A DNA stretch of 35,117 bases, taken from the NCBI GenBank assembly GCA_041645325.1, contig JBAZQI010000009.1, forward strand, positions 1-35,117. Reading direction: 5' to 3'. Every line of letters begins with the position of its first letter. Within the stretch, counting starts at the first letter, position 1. Shown piece after piece: positions 8,044 to 15,863 of this stretch. Origin of the DNA: JAFCCL01 sp041645325. GTDB taxonomy: Archaea > Iainarchaeota > Iainarchaeia > Iainarchaeales > GCA-2688035. The position numbers and the translations under genes were made by a program. Below the pieces are notes generated by a model. It worked only from the letters and a program-made list of their open reading frames with translations, was not told where the DNA came from and did not search any database.

Positions 8044-8095
8044 TCAATTTCCCCTTTTTTTTCCGCCATTGCCCCAATGGCCCCTGTTGCGCCTT

Positions 8096-8659
8096 TTATT
8101 CCTTGCACCTTATTGCCTGTTCATCGGTTACCACTATGTCCATTTTGACGTCATGGCTTTCGCACGGCAGGCTTTTCTCAAGGTTTTCCTCAAAGCACAA
8201 TCCTATGAGCGGCACCTTTGTGCTGGTTTTTCTCAAAAGCGCGTCGTAAAAGCCTTTGCCCCTGCCGAGCCTGCCGCCTGTTTTGTCAAATGCAACGCCT
8301 GGCACTATAACAAGGTCAAGTTCACTTGTCATAACAGGCCTCTGGGTTTTTGGCTCAAACAGCCCCTTGTTTGTTTTGTGCAGCTCTTCAAGGGAGCTTA
8401 TTTCCAGGGGGACCATTGCCTTTTTTTCAAAGTTTGTTGCAGGCAATGCAACCCTTTTGCCTGCCTTCAGCGCCCTTTCAATGAGGCCCCTGGTTTCAAC
8501 CTCATGGCTTATGCCATAATAAAGCATTACTGTTTTTGCTTTTGCAAATTCAGGCAGGGCCGCCAGCCTTTCCTCAATGCATTTGCTCTTGCTTTCAACC
8601 TGCTCTTTGGTCAAGGAGTTTCTTTTGGCAATGTTCTGCATTCTTGTGATTTCTTTCAT
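8096..8659 (-). CDS. 5-formyltetrahydrofolate cyclo-ligase (MTHFS family)
   Basis: This enzyme uses ATP to return 5-formyl-THF to 5,10-methenyl-THF, repairing the dead-end product made by GlyA. Evidence: an N-terminal basic helix, VMLYYGISHEVETRGLI, the LDLVIVPGVAFDKTGGRLGRGKGFYD core with the GRGxGFYD motif, and IGLCFEENL near the end. Length 187 is normal. A TTTAAA box at about 8684-8689 lies some 27 bp above the ATG, so the transcript is probably leaderless. The pairing with purD fits folate-dependent purine synthesis. Confidence 0.92.
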   Translation of the reverse strand: MKEITRMQNIAKRNSLTKEQVESKSKCIEERLAALPEFAKAKTVMLYYGISHEVETRGLIERALKAGKRVALPATNFEKKAMVPLEISSLEELHKTNKGLFEPKTQRPVMTSELDLVIVPGVAFDKTGGRLGRGKGFYDALLRKTSTKVPLIGLCFEENLEKSLPCESHDVKMDIVVTDEQAIRCKE

Positions 8660-8698
8660 TGTAAATAAAAAAGGGCGGAATGGAATTTAAAGCATTAA

Positions 8699-9000
8699 GT
8701 AGCCGTCACGTCCGGCTGGTACGGGCACTATCTTCGCGCCTTTTGGCGCTCGATAGAGCAAGCTTTGCAAAAGGCTTCCGCCAACAGGCAATTTGGCTTT
8801 TCCCAATGCTTTTTGCATTGGCAAAAGGCTTTGCAGTGCAGCAGCACTGCCTTTTTCCCAAGGCTTTCCGAGTACCCTGTAGGGTACAAGGCACGAAAAG
8901 CTTTCGCTTTTCTATGTTTTCCAACAGGAAAAAAAGGCTTTTGTTTTGCGGAGCAAAACAAGTTTTCCCAAGGCTTTTGTGCAATGGCACAAAAGGCTTA
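8699..9000. repeat. intergenic hairpin-repeat array A
   Basis: There is no gene here; the stretch between the cyclo-ligase start and the LysW-like stop is a mosaic of inverted repeats. In order: AGCCG/CGGCT (8701-8717); CTATC-GCGCC-TTTT-GGCGC-GATAG (8728-8756); AATGC/GCATT units around 8803-8825; GCAGTGC/GCACTGC (8833-8850); GTACCCT/AGGGTAC (8872-8887); AAAAGC/GCTTTT (8896-8911); GTTTTGC/GCAAAAC (8943-8959); TGTGC/GCACA (8979-8991). TTTTCCCAAGGCTTTT recurs between them. The block 8868-8920 matches the reverse complement of 24350-24402 at 48 of 53 positions. The array ends exactly at the stop codon of the LysW-like gene. Confidence 0.85.
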
Positions 9001-9195
9001 CTCTTCGTAGAATTCGTCAAAGTCTGTTTCGTCAAGCTCTTTTTCTTTTGATACCCTGAGCTTTGGCTTGCCTTCCTTTACCTCTATCACCAGCTCAAGG
9101 TTGCACTCAGGGCAGTTAAGCAAGTCGCCTTCGTCAAATTCTTCAAGGCCTATTTCGAAGCTTTCATTGCAGTCCGGGCATCTTACCTTCTTCAT
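8998..9195 (-). CDS. LysW-like zinc-ribbon protein
   Basis: A 65-residue acidic protein with two CxxC knuckles (C6/C9 in CPDC, C28/C31 in CPEC), starting MKKVRCPDC and containing EEFDEGDLLNCPEC. This closely follows LysW, the small carrier that holds the amino group of glutamate or aminoadipate during lysine or arginine synthesis. LysW normally ends in EDWGE; this one ends DEFYEE, and no other lysine gene is near, so the carrier role is uncertain. The ATG at 9195 is preferred over the longer frame to 9300 because GGTGA lies just upstream and the extra residues derive from hairpin repeats. Repeat arrays flank it on both sides. Confidence 0.75.
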   Translation of the reverse strand: MKKVRCPDCNESFEIGLEEFDEGDLLNCPECNLELVIEVKEGKPKLRVSKEKELDETDFDEFYEE

Positions 9196-9224
9196 TTCAT
9201 CACCTAAAAAAGGGCATTGTGCAA

Positions 9225-9330
9225 AGCGCATTTTTCCCGAGTTTTTCCCAAGGCTTTTTTCCCGTAGGAAAAAAGGCTTTGCCTTTGGCATTTTTCCCAA
9301 GGCTTTTTTCCCGTAGGAAAAAAGGCTTCT
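9225..9330. repeat. intergenic hairpin-repeat array B, two perfect 38-bp units
   Basis: Bases 9242-9279 and 9291-9328 are identical over 38 bp (period 49). Each unit is TTTTTCCCAAGG followed by CTTTTTTCC-CGTA-GGAAAAAAG, then GCTT, so each folds into a hairpin. The spacer GCCTTTGGC is also a short inverted repeat. The array lies upstream of the LysW-like gene. Between 9331 and 9474 I see only a few more inverted repeats (GGAAAA/TTTTCC, CTAAAA/TTTTAG) and no gene. Confidence 0.85.
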
Positions 9331-9474
9331 TTTGCCCTGCTTTGGTAAGATTTTTTTCCAGCGGAAAACCTTTAAAAGATTATCTTTTCCGGCTAAAATG
9401 CTTAATTTTAGAACCGTGCTGGATTAACTTGCCTTTTTCCGGAATCAGGCTTTATAGGGCAATATGAGGCGCCC

Positions 9475-10062
9475 TTAAATCGGAAGCAGGCCAAGAATAA
9501 TGAGGGTTATTATTGCAAGAATTAGCGAGGTAAATGCCCTTGTTTCAGTCAGCTTTCTTATGCCTTTGTACAAGATGTAGATTCCCCAGACTATTAGGCA
9601 AGCGCTTATTGCGAGAAAAACCGCTAAAGCTGCAAAGTTGATAGCACTAGGATTCAGCGTTAAAAACTCGCTTATCTGGTCAGTGCCGCTTGCATGCCCT
9701 GCAAACTGAATTGCCTCCGGCGAAAGCACGAGCGGTATTGCAATCAATGAGAGCACGGAAAATGCAAGGGAAACAATCTGCAGGAGCGAAAGCGCGCAAA
9801 TGGTTCCGGCAAACTTGCCTTTTGCCTTCTTGCCGTCAAAAAGCAGGCCAAGCGCAAAAACAATGAGCACAAGGACAAAAAATGTCACGTATGCAAGAAT
9901 GATTTCGTAAACGGCAAAGGATGAAATGTCCTGGCCGTAAACTATTAGCCCGCAAAGAAAGGCAAGCGATGGCAAGAGCACGAGAACAAGCGCAATTGGA
10001 ATGCTGGGCTTCTCAAAAGCCGAATCAACTGCCTTTGACGGATGCAAAATGTTCAGGTTCAT
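9475..10062 (-). CDS. Yip1-like multi-pass membrane protein
   Basis: A 195-residue protein with a 20-residue soluble start (LHPSKAVDSAFEKPS) and five hydrophobic segments at roughly 22-44, 53-75, 85-112, 143-163 and 175-195. The layout, a short N-terminus ending in a 'FEKPS'-type phrase then five helices, matches archaeal and bacterial Yip1-domain proteins; I infer this from layout only. It is probably in the cytoplasmic membrane with unknown role. It lies between repeat array B and tyrS on the same strand as tyrS, with 50 bases between them. Confidence 0.75.
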   Translation of the reverse strand: MNLNILHPSKAVDSAFEKPSIPIALVLVLLPSLAFLCGLIVYGQDISSFAVYEIILAYVTFFVLVLIVFALGLLFDGKKAKGKFAGTICALSLLQIVSLAFSVLSLIAIPLVLSPEAIQFAGHASGTDQISEFLTLNPSAINFAALAVFLAISACLIVWGIYILYKGIRKLTETRAFTSLILAIITLIILGLLPI

Positions 10063-10112
10063 AAAACATCTATATTATAAGAAAACCAAGTATTTAAAGA
10101 TTACTCCTGCCC

Positions 10113-11186
10113 TCAGCGGGTTACCTTGAAGCTTTGCACTTTTTCCAAAAGCTCTTTTGGCTTGCCTTTGCTGAAATGCTTTCTCACTGGCTCCAATAAC
10201 TCGTTGATGCATTCAGCAGTTGCGTTCTTCAAATCCATGGGGTGCAGCTTTCCCGCAACAAAGTCAGCCTCAAGCGCTGCATAAGAACCGTATTCAACAT
10301 TGCCGCCGAATTTTGCAGGCCTTTCAATCCTGATTTCAGGAAACCTTTCAAAAATCATATACCGGCAGTATTCCAAAACAGGATTCATTTCAACCTGCCT
10401 TTCAGGGCAGTAAGCCTTTGCAATCTTCCTCTTCACCTCTTCTTCCGAATCGGTCATGAAGATTGCGGAATCAGGCTTTGATTTTGACATTTTCATGTCA
10501 AGCAGGATGTCTGCGGGGTCTTTTGAGGCAGTTGTCGGCTTTGAAAGGCCGAGAAGCATGTGATGGCTCACAACAACAGGCTTCCAGAAACCGATTTTCG
10601 GGCCTATCTCCCTGGCAAGCATGTTCACCTTTCGCTGGTCCATTCCAAGCTGGGTGATGTCGCACTTGAGGTGGAATATGTCCGCAGCCTGCATGCAAGG
10701 GTAAATTATCTGCGCCGCGCTCAGCTCTTCCCCGCTTTTCCGCCCCATTATCTGCGAGCACCTCATTATCCTCTTGACAGTCGCATTCCTCGCTATGTCA
10801 ATTGTCGTTTTCCAGTGGTCCTCGCTTGTCACAACGTCTTTTGCCCAGATGAAATCAATCTGGTCTGTTTTCATTCCGCAGGCCTTCCAGATTTCTATAA
10901 AATAATTGCCGGTTGTCCTTATTTTTTCAAGGTCGCCGCCAAGCTTGTTGTTCATCCAGGCAAACCAATCCGCGACCCACATTTTGAACTTGACATCAGC
11001 CTTAATCATCTTGTTTACATTGATTGTTCTCATTATGCCCTGCGCAATGTGCATTTCGCCGCTCGGCTCAAAGCCGTCATAGGCAATTATATTCTTCTTT
11101 GTCTCAAGCAGGCTGCGCAATTCTTCAACAGTGACGATTTCCTCGCCAACCTGCTGAATCAAAGAAAGCCTTTGTTCCAAATCCAT
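10113..11186 (-). CDS. tyrS: tyrosyl-tRNA synthetase, archaeal type
   Basis: TyrRS charges tRNA-Tyr. Class I signatures are clear: the HIGH-equivalent GEMHIAQG at residues 43-50 and KMSKS at 232-236 (MKMSKSKPDSAIF). Also seen are YDGFEPSGEMHIAQG around the tyrosine pocket and QLGMDQRK. At 357 residues with no S4-like tail, it has the compact archaeal and eukaryotic form, not the longer bacterial one, which supports an archaeal source. A TATA-like box on the minus strand near 11208-11214 lies about 25 bp before the ATG. Confidence 0.96.
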   Translation of the reverse strand: MDLEQRLSLIQQVGEEIVTVEELRSLLETKKNIIAYDGFEPSGEMHIAQGIMRTINVNKMIKADVKFKMWVADWFAWMNNKLGGDLEKIRTTGNYFIEIWKACGMKTDQIDFIWAKDVVTSEDHWKTTIDIARNATVKRIMRCSQIMGRKSGEELSAAQIIYPCMQAADIFHLKCDITQLGMDQRKVNMLAREIGPKIGFWKPVVVSHHMLLGLSKPTTASKDPADILLDMKMSKSKPDSAIFMTDSEEEVKRKIAKAYCPERQVEMNPVLEYCRYMIFERFPEIRIERPAKFGGNVEYGSYAALEADFVAGKLHPMDLKNATAECINELLEPVRKHFSKGKPKELLEKVQSFKVTR

Positions 11187-11199
11187 AAAAACCAGTTAA

Positions 11200-11226
11200 A
11201 TTATAATAATCAAAGGTTTATAATAA
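11200..11226. promoter_or_regulatory. divergent promoters, tyrS and 158-aa gene
   Basis: TTTATAATAA at 11217-11226 is about 25 bp above the plus-strand ATG at 11244. On the minus strand ATTATAATTT over about 11200-11210 is about 20-25 bp above the tyrS ATG at 11186. Both genes therefore look leaderless, in the archaeal manner. Confidence 0.45.
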
Positions 11227-11243
11227 TTGGCTGTTGATAGAGA

Positions 11244-11720
11244 ATGTATTCAAAAAGTAGAATTGCCGTTAACCAGCTTTCCGCTGTCGCCAAAAAGTTC
11301 AATTCAATTTCAACAGCCGCTAATAGGCAAAGGAAAAGCAGATTTTTTGAAGGCGGCGCAACTTACCTTTTTGCCCAAGAATTTGTCAAAAGCTTTTTTC
11401 CACTGAAGGATGCTTGGATTGGAAAATCTTTTTTCAAAATGTTGAAAACTCGAACTGGATACCTTACGTTTCTAAACGAAATGAGGTCAAGGCTAAGAAG
11501 AATGGGCGTTAGGTCGGCCAAAGAACGCGATGCAATAATTGAGCAAAAAATGAGGCGGACCCTGCGCAAGATAGATTTTATCCTGAAAACGTTGTTGAAA
11601 CAACGGCAAAAAATGGAGCAGACTGAAGTAGGCGAGGCATATCACGGAGTGAAAAATATTTTTACTGGGATGAAAGGCCCTGCAAAAAGGATTCTGAAGC
11701 AGTTGGCAAATGAAAAATAA
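11244..11720 (+). CDS. hypothetical strongly basic protein
   Basis: No family recognised. The 158 residues are rich in Lys and Arg and look helical throughout, with RLRRMGVRSAKERDAI and QKMRRTLRKIDFILKTLLKQ as the most charged parts. A nucleic-acid-binding role is possible but only inferred from charge. The TATA box and start spacing support expression from the ATG at 11244. After its stop, 11721-11782 shows no gene. Confidence 0.6.
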   Translation: MYSKSRIAVNQLSAVAKKFNSISTAANRQRKSRFFEGGATYLFAQEFVKSFFPLKDAWIGKSFFKMLKTRTGYLTFLNEMRSRLRRMGVRSAKERDAIIEQKMRRTLRKIDFILKTLLKQRQKMEQTEVGEAYHGVKNIFTGMKGPAKRILKQLANEK

Positions 11721-11782
11721 GCGAGAATTTTTTTACCAGCTGTGTGGTATCTATAACCCGCACCCGATTTTTTGCATTAATT

Positions 11783-11881
11783 TCAGGCAAGAATCATTTC
11801 AATTACTTCATTAACAGAAAGCTTCAGTTCAGGCCTTCCGATTCCTTCAAGCCACTCGTTTATCCGGAAACTTCTCCGCAT
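11783..11881 (-). CDS. possible 32-aa peptide or displaced C-terminus of the upstream gene
   Basis: A short frame from the ATG at 11881 encodes MRRSFRINEWLEGIGRPELK and a helical tail ending in MILA. It overlaps the last 22 bases of the gene at 11860-12168 in another frame. It may be a small separate gene of a two-gene cassette, or the true C-terminus of that gene after a frameshift. The coding look (polar helix with regular Leu/Ile spacing) is the only support. Confidence 0.35.
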   Translation of the reverse strand: MRRSFRINEWLEGIGRPELKLSVNEVIEMILA

Positions 11882-12168
11882 AAAATTTTGTAACTGCTTG
11901 ATAATTCAATTACAAACGCTCTTTGTTGTTTTTTCCTCGGGTACAGTTGCCTGATTCTTGGCAGGTATTTTCTTTTCCTTAACAAAAAAAGAAAAGTTTC
12001 TGCGCCAACATTAAGCTGGTGGTTGCCAGCCAGCCTTGCAATCTCGTTTGCTTTCTTTTCGAGTGGTGAAAGCCTGCCTTTTGTTTTACAAGCATTCGGC
12101 GCCAAGTTCATTCGCTGTCTTTTCCTTAGCTTGTAACTTGCGGTTGATTCTCCGCGCCTTTTTGCCAC
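11860..12168 (-). CDS. hypothetical basic protein
   Basis: A 102-residue product if it starts at the GTG at 12168. The frame stays open to 12213, but that start falls inside a TATA box (ATTATAAATA on the minus strand), so the later GTG, four bases after GGTGG, is preferred. The protein begins with a basic segment (VAKRRGESTASYKLRKRQRM), then LSPLEKKANEIARLAG and a Lys/Arg-rich region. Probably nucleic-acid binding by charge only. It is divergent from the Nudix gene and shares its promoter region. Confidence 0.5.
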   Translation of the reverse strand: MAKRRGESTASYKLRKRQRMNLAPNACKTKGRLSPLEKKANEIARLAGNHQLNVGAETFLFLLRKRKYLPRIRQLYPRKKQQRAFVIELSSSYKILCGEVSG

Positions 12169-12216
12169 AAAACCACCAGCAAACAATATTAATCTGGAAG
12201 TATTTATAATCACTGT

Positions 12217-12753
12217 ATGCCTGCGCCAAAAACCGCTGGTTATAAGTTTTGCCCGAATTGCAAGGCAGGGCTTGCAATGAAGCGCATTGATGGTGCCAAG
12301 CGCCTTTGCTGCGCTTCCTGCGGTTTTGTTTTTTGGAACGACCCAAAGCTGGCAACAAGTGTCATTCTTGAGCGCGATGGAAAGGTTCTCCTGTTAACAA
12401 GGGCGCTGGAACCCTTGAAGGGCTATTGGTGCCTGCCAGGCGGCTATGTCTGCAGGGAAGAAACTCCGGAACAGGCTGCAATAAGGGAAGCCAAAGAAGA
12501 AACAGGCCTTGGCATTGAAATAAGCGGTATTCTCGGGGCTTACAGGATAGACAATGACCCAAGGGGAATCACCATTGACATAATTTACATTGGCTGCATA
12601 AAGGGCGGAAAATTAAGGTTGAACAAGGAATCAACAAAACATGGCTTTTTTTCAGCAAGCCAATTGCCTGAACCAATTGCATACAAGCACAGGAAAGCAA
12701 TCCTGGATTGGCAGCGCTGCAAAAAGAAAGATGCTGCCTTAAAGCAGTCTTGA
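12217..12753 (+). CDS. Nudix hydrolase with N-terminal zinc ribbon
   Basis: Nudix enzymes hydrolyse nucleoside diphosphates linked to another moiety. Residues 12-35 carry a CPNC and a CASC pair, a zinc ribbon as in NudC-like and related proteins. The Nudix box runs from about residue 76 (GYVCREETPEQAAIREAKEE continues into TGL), with the REAKEE core at 90-95 intact. Length is 178 residues. The substrate is not decided: NADH, ADP-ribose and similar molecules are all possible. The start is the ATG at 12217, with a weak TATA-like AATATTAATC about 28 bp upstream. Confidence 0.9.
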   Translation: MPAPKTAGYKFCPNCKAGLAMKRIDGAKRLCCASCGFVFWNDPKLATSVILERDGKVLLLTRALEPLKGYWCLPGGYVCREETPEQAAIREAKEETGLGIEISGILGAYRIDNDPRGITIDIIYIGCIKGGKLRLNKESTKHGFFSASQLPEPIAYKHRKAILDWQRCKKKDAALKQS

Positions 12754-12784
12754 ACATTCAGCGCCGCCTTTTTGGCTTCATTCA

Positions 12785-13456
12785 TCAGCCTATTTTTTTT
12801 GCTAAAATAATCATTCCTTCGCTTAAATTTGTCGGCAAAAAACTTTTGCCATGGTAAGAAAAGCCTTTTTCTTTTAAGACATCAAATCCATAACTTTTCA
12901 GAAAATCTTTCATTGCCGGAACGGTAAAAACAGATTTGTGCCAGGAAGTGTGCTTAACCCCAAACATGGTGCCATACCTGTATTCGGAAGGATGGTAATT
13001 TGTCGGGGCATATCCGAACAATAAACAAAGGCGGTTCATCAAATTTGCAAGATTGGGCGTGGTTAAAATCAGGTAGCCGTTCGGTTTTATTGCCCTGTTC
13101 AATTCTATAACCAGTTTATCGGGTTCAACCAAATGTTCAATGACATCACCCAAAAAAACGACGTCAAAATAATCTGAAGCAAAGCCGGTTTTTTCGGAAA
13201 AGTCTTCGCAAACCGGAAAATCGCAGTCTTTTATTTGCCCTTTAATCCTATTTATTGATATAATTTTGGTTTTTGGAAAAAAGTTTTTGAACAATTTGAA
13301 ACTTACTGTTGTGCCGCCATAATCCCCAAGGGTGCTATTTTCTAAAACAATATTTTTCATTAAGGATAAAACCGGTTTCATTTTTTGCATTCCTGTCAAG
13401 CCTGCGTTGCAAAAATAGTTATCCCAATATTTGCGGTCTTTAAATTTGTTGTTCAT
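12785..13456 (-). CDS. class I SAM-dependent methyltransferase
   Basis: A 223-residue protein with a Methyltransf_11-like core: DYFDVVFLGDVIEHLVEPDK (motif II region) and NGYLILTTPN (motif III region). The usual glycine-rich motif I is altered to GDYGGTTVSF. Family members with this layout often methylate small molecules or lipid and sugar precursors; the substrate here is unknown. It lies 63 bp downstream of the B12-type radical SAM gene on the same strand, so they may work together. GAGG upstream of the ATG is a likely ribosome site. Confidence 0.8.
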   Translation of the reverse strand: MNNKFKDRKYWDNYFCNAGLTGMQKMKPVLSLMKNIVLENSTLGDYGGTTVSFKLFKNFFPKTKIISINRIKGQIKDCDFPVCEDFSEKTGFASDYFDVVFLGDVIEHLVEPDKLVIELNRAIKPNGYLILTTPNLANLMNRLCLLFGYAPTNYHPSEYRYGTMFGVKHTSWHKSVFTVPAMKDFLKSYGFDVLKEKGFSYHGKSFLPTNLSEGMIILAKKIG

Positions 13457-13519
13457 TTATTTTTCAGCCTCTTTTCAGAACCATTTACCGGGTTAGCGTG
13501 TGACAAAGGATATTCCCAT

Positions 13520-14992
13520 TCAATCGCTGCCAAATACTAACTTAAAGAAACTTCTATAAGAATATGCGAACTTTTCTCTGGAACTGATCTTTGGAATAAA
13601 CTCCGAGAAAAAATAAATCGGATTTAAGTAAAGCCATATTCTGCTCAGCAAAAATTTTCTCTGCGCGCTTTTCCTTAAAGCCCTTAACTGCGCCGCTTTG
13701 AAATGCTTGGTATCGTAAGTTGAATAAAAAACGCTGCTTTCTTTGGTTTCCTGAAGCAAGCCGGCCTCAAAAAAATCATCATAAAGGTCTGTGCCGGCAT
13801 AAGGCTGTGCAACCAAGAAACGCGCAAAGTCCAAATGGGTGCTTTTGACAAATTTTATGCTGTCGTTGATATCCCCCAGTGTCTCGTCAGGAAACCCGAT
13901 TATGAAACTGGATGCGGTCCAGATGCCGAGTTTGTTGCATTCTCTAATAACCTTTTTTGCATGTTCCAAATCAATGTTTTTCCCGATGTATTTTTGTGTT
14001 CTCGGGGAGCCTGATTCCAAGCCAAACTTTGCCCTGTAGTAGCCGCTTTTCTTCATCCACACAAGCACTTCTTTATCAAGCGTCCAAATTGCAATTCCAT
14101 TAGGCGTTTGCCATCTGATGTCCAAACCCCGTCTGATGATTTCTTTGCAAATATCCACCAATCTGCCTTTTGACAGGGAAATATTGTCGTCGGTAAAGTT
14201 AATTTCCTTCACGCCGTATTTATTAATGCAGAATTCAACTTCGTCAACCACGTTTTTGGCTGATCTTGCCCGCCAGCAACGGCCCCATATGGTATGAACT
14301 GCGCAGAAAACGCATTTTCCAGGGCAGCCTCTTGATGAGACTATCTCGATTATCGGGTATCGCATGGAAAAAGGGTAAGAGGTTTTTGGCAGCGAAAAAT
14401 ATTTTTCCATGTCCAATAAATGCCGTGCCGGAAAAGGAATATCGTCCAGGTTTTTTATCAGCTCCCTTGGTTCGGTCACTATTACCTTGCCTCTCTTACT
14501 TCTGCCGCTCTTGAAAGCCATCCCCTTGATTTCCTGGAACTGTTTTCCGTTTGCTATTTCGACAATAGTCACTTCCCCTTCACCGTAAATTGCCGCATCA
14601 ACATACGGCTGGTTCGCCACTTCGGTTGGATTAGCGGACACATGGGCGCCGCCCATTACCACCAATGTTTCCCGGTTTATCTTCTTGACTATTTCCGCTA
14701 CTCGGAAAGCGTCGTTTTTGAAAGCCGTAAACATGCAGCTTATTCCAACCAAATTGGGATTGAAATCTTTCATGGCTTTTTCTATCAATGAGTCGTCCCC
14801 AACCTGCACAAACTCTTCATCGATATCTGTTACGCAATCAATGCCGTTCACAATGGCATCGACAATCTTAACTTCGTGCCCGGCCTTTTCCAGGGTCGCA
14901 GCCAGATATGCCAAACCGAGAGGAACATTGTGGGATTTTATTGAACCGGATCGCTGGCAAGTTTTGGGCGGAACAATAAGAAGTACTTTCAC
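13520..14992 (-). CDS. B12-binding-domain radical SAM protein
   Basis: A 490-residue protein with two domains. Residues 1-150 form a cobalamin-binding-like Rossmann domain (KVLLIVPPK, VPLGLAYLAATLEKAGHEV, VVMGGAHVSA, YGEGE). Residues 215-440 form the radical SAM barrel, with the cluster cysteines C223, C227 and C230 in RGCPGKCVFC. I see no DxHxxG base-off cobalamin motif, as in many BchE-like proteins. Reaction and substrate are unknown; methylation or ring rearrangement are typical. Start is the GTG at 14992 with TTTTTAAAC about 40 bp upstream. Confidence 0.88.
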   Translation of the reverse strand: MKVLLIVPPKTCQRSGSIKSHNVPLGLAYLAATLEKAGHEVKIVDAIVNGIDCVTDIDEEFVQVGDDSLIEKAMKDFNPNLVGISCMFTAFKNDAFRVAEIVKKINRETLVVMGGAHVSANPTEVANQPYVDAAIYGEGEVTIVEIANGKQFQEIKGMAFKSGRSKRGKVIVTEPRELIKNLDDIPFPARHLLDMEKYFSLPKTSYPFSMRYPIIEIVSSRGCPGKCVFCAVHTIWGRCWRARSAKNVVDEVEFCINKYGVKEINFTDDNISLSKGRLVDICKEIIRRGLDIRWQTPNGIAIWTLDKEVLVWMKKSGYYRAKFGLESGSPRTQKYIGKNIDLEHAKKVIRECNKLGIWTASSFIIGFPDETLGDINDSIKFVKSTHLDFARFLVAQPYAGTDLYDDFFEAGLLQETKESSVFYSTYDTKHFKAAQLRALRKSAQRKFLLSRIWLYLNPIYFFSEFIPKISSREKFAYSYRSFFKLVFGSD

Positions 14993-15101
14993 AAAATCAA
15001 CTCAATCTCTATCAATCTTCCTTTATGTTTAAAAACTATTACTGTAAAATCAGGGTGAAATCTAAATAACCAGCAAAAGATTCTTTAAAAACTGCTATGG
15101 A

Positions 15102-15109
15102 TTTATAAT
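15102..15109 (+). promoter_or_regulatory. TATA box of ribL
   Basis: TTTATAAT lies about 28 bp above the ATG at 15133, predicting an almost leaderless transcript. The same spacing decides against the alternative TTG start at 15121. Confidence 0.45.
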
Positions 15110-15132
15110 TATCTGGCTTTTTGGGTTTTGGC

Positions 15133-15552
15133 ATGAAAACAGTAATGGCTTTTGGAACCTTTGATTTTCTGCATCCCGGGCACCTTTTCTATTTGAAGAA
15201 GGCAAAGTCCTTGGGTGGCAGGCTTGTGGTTGTTGTTGCCCGTGATGTCAATGTGAATGCAATCAAGGGCAAAAGGCCTTTGAATGATGAGAAGGACAGG
15301 CTTGCGCTTGTGAAGCATCTTGCATTTGTTGACGAAGCTGTCCTTGGCGACATTGACCTGCGCAAGTGGAATGTCGTAAAGCGCTTCAGGCCTGCGGTAA
15401 TTGCCTTGGGCTATGACCAGTGGGCTTCGATTCCAAGCCTGCGAAAGGAGCTTGAAAAGGCAGGCCTCAGCCCGGAGATTGTGAGGGTAAAGGCTTTCAA
15501 GCCATCCAAGAACAAGTCAACCCTCATGCGGTCGAGGCGTGCTGTTTCCTGA
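15133..15552 (+). CDS. ribL: FAD synthetase, archaeal RibL type
   Basis: RibL adenylates FMN to FAD. The cytidylyltransferase-like nucleotide-binding motif GTFDFLHPGH occupies residues 8-17; RDVNVNAIKGKRPLND and RFRPAVIALGYDQW follow the order seen in archaeal RibL and glycerol-3-phosphate cytidylyltransferase relatives. Length 139 fits. The assignment as FAD synthetase rather than another cytidylyltransferase rests partly on the ECF vitamin transporter next door. Its last 29 bases overlap the convergent small membrane protein gene. Confidence 0.85.
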   Translation: MKTVMAFGTFDFLHPGHLFYLKKAKSLGGRLVVVVARDVNVNAIKGKRPLNDEKDRLALVKHLAFVDEAVLGDIDLRKWNVVKRFRPAVIALGYDQWASIPSLRKELEKAGLSPEIVRVKAFKPSKNKSTLMRSRRAVS

Positions 15553-15769
15553 GCACAAACCAGCCGAAGAAGCCCAGTGCAATGTAGTAGATTGAAATTC
15601 CCAAAACCGCGAAGAAAAGCATTGCGAACATTTCGTTCCATGACTGTTCTTCAAACTTTGCTGAAACGCTCAGGGTTGCCATGGCAAAAGAGCCTGACAT
15701 GGAAAGGGCCAGCAGGAACAGCCCGCTTCTTGAAAGCAGCCTGACCGTTTTTTCGCTTATCGGTTCCAT
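15524..15769 (-). CDS. small two-helix membrane protein
   Basis: An 81-residue protein starting MEPISEKTVRLLSRSG with two hydrophobic segments (about 16-34 and 47-73). The frame is open further upstream, but a TATA box (TTTTTATATACG on the minus strand, 15789-15800) sits about 25 bp before the ATG at 15769, which favours this start. Function unknown. It overlaps the end of ribL tail to tail and is divergent from the ECF S component. Confidence 0.6.
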   Translation of the reverse strand: MEPISEKTVRLLSRSGLFLLALSMSGSFAMATLSVSAKFEEQSWNEMFAMLFFAVLGISIYYIALGFFGWFVLRKQHASTA

Positions 15770-15788
15770 GGCAGAAAAAAAGCGCATT

Positions 15789-15841
15789 CGTATATAAAAA
15801 AACAGATGTAACTCATTTTTGGTTAACATAACGTTTTTAAG
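15789..15841. promoter_or_regulatory. divergent TATA boxes, small membrane protein and ECF operon
   Basis: On the minus strand TTTTTATATACG (15789-15800) is about 25 bp above the ATG at 15769. On the plus strand GTTTTTAAG (15833-15841) is about 27 bp above the ATG at 15864. Both genes are predicted to be leaderless. Confidence 0.5.
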
Positions 15842-15863
15842 TGGTTGCCTGTTTTTTTTCTTC

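Noticed and set aside
8660..8760. Folate riboswitch above the cyclo-ligase
   Set aside because: The structured part lies upstream of the predicted TATA box, so it would not be in the transcript, and it does not match the THF riboswitch pattern I know.
8680..9051. 123-codon plus-strand frame in array A
   Set aside because: It is translated hairpin repeat (recurrent phrases such as FPKAF and AKGF); no start signals.
10560..11237. 225-codon frame opposite tyrS
   Set aside because: Shadow of tyrS, whose motifs are intact; the composition is unlike a real protein.
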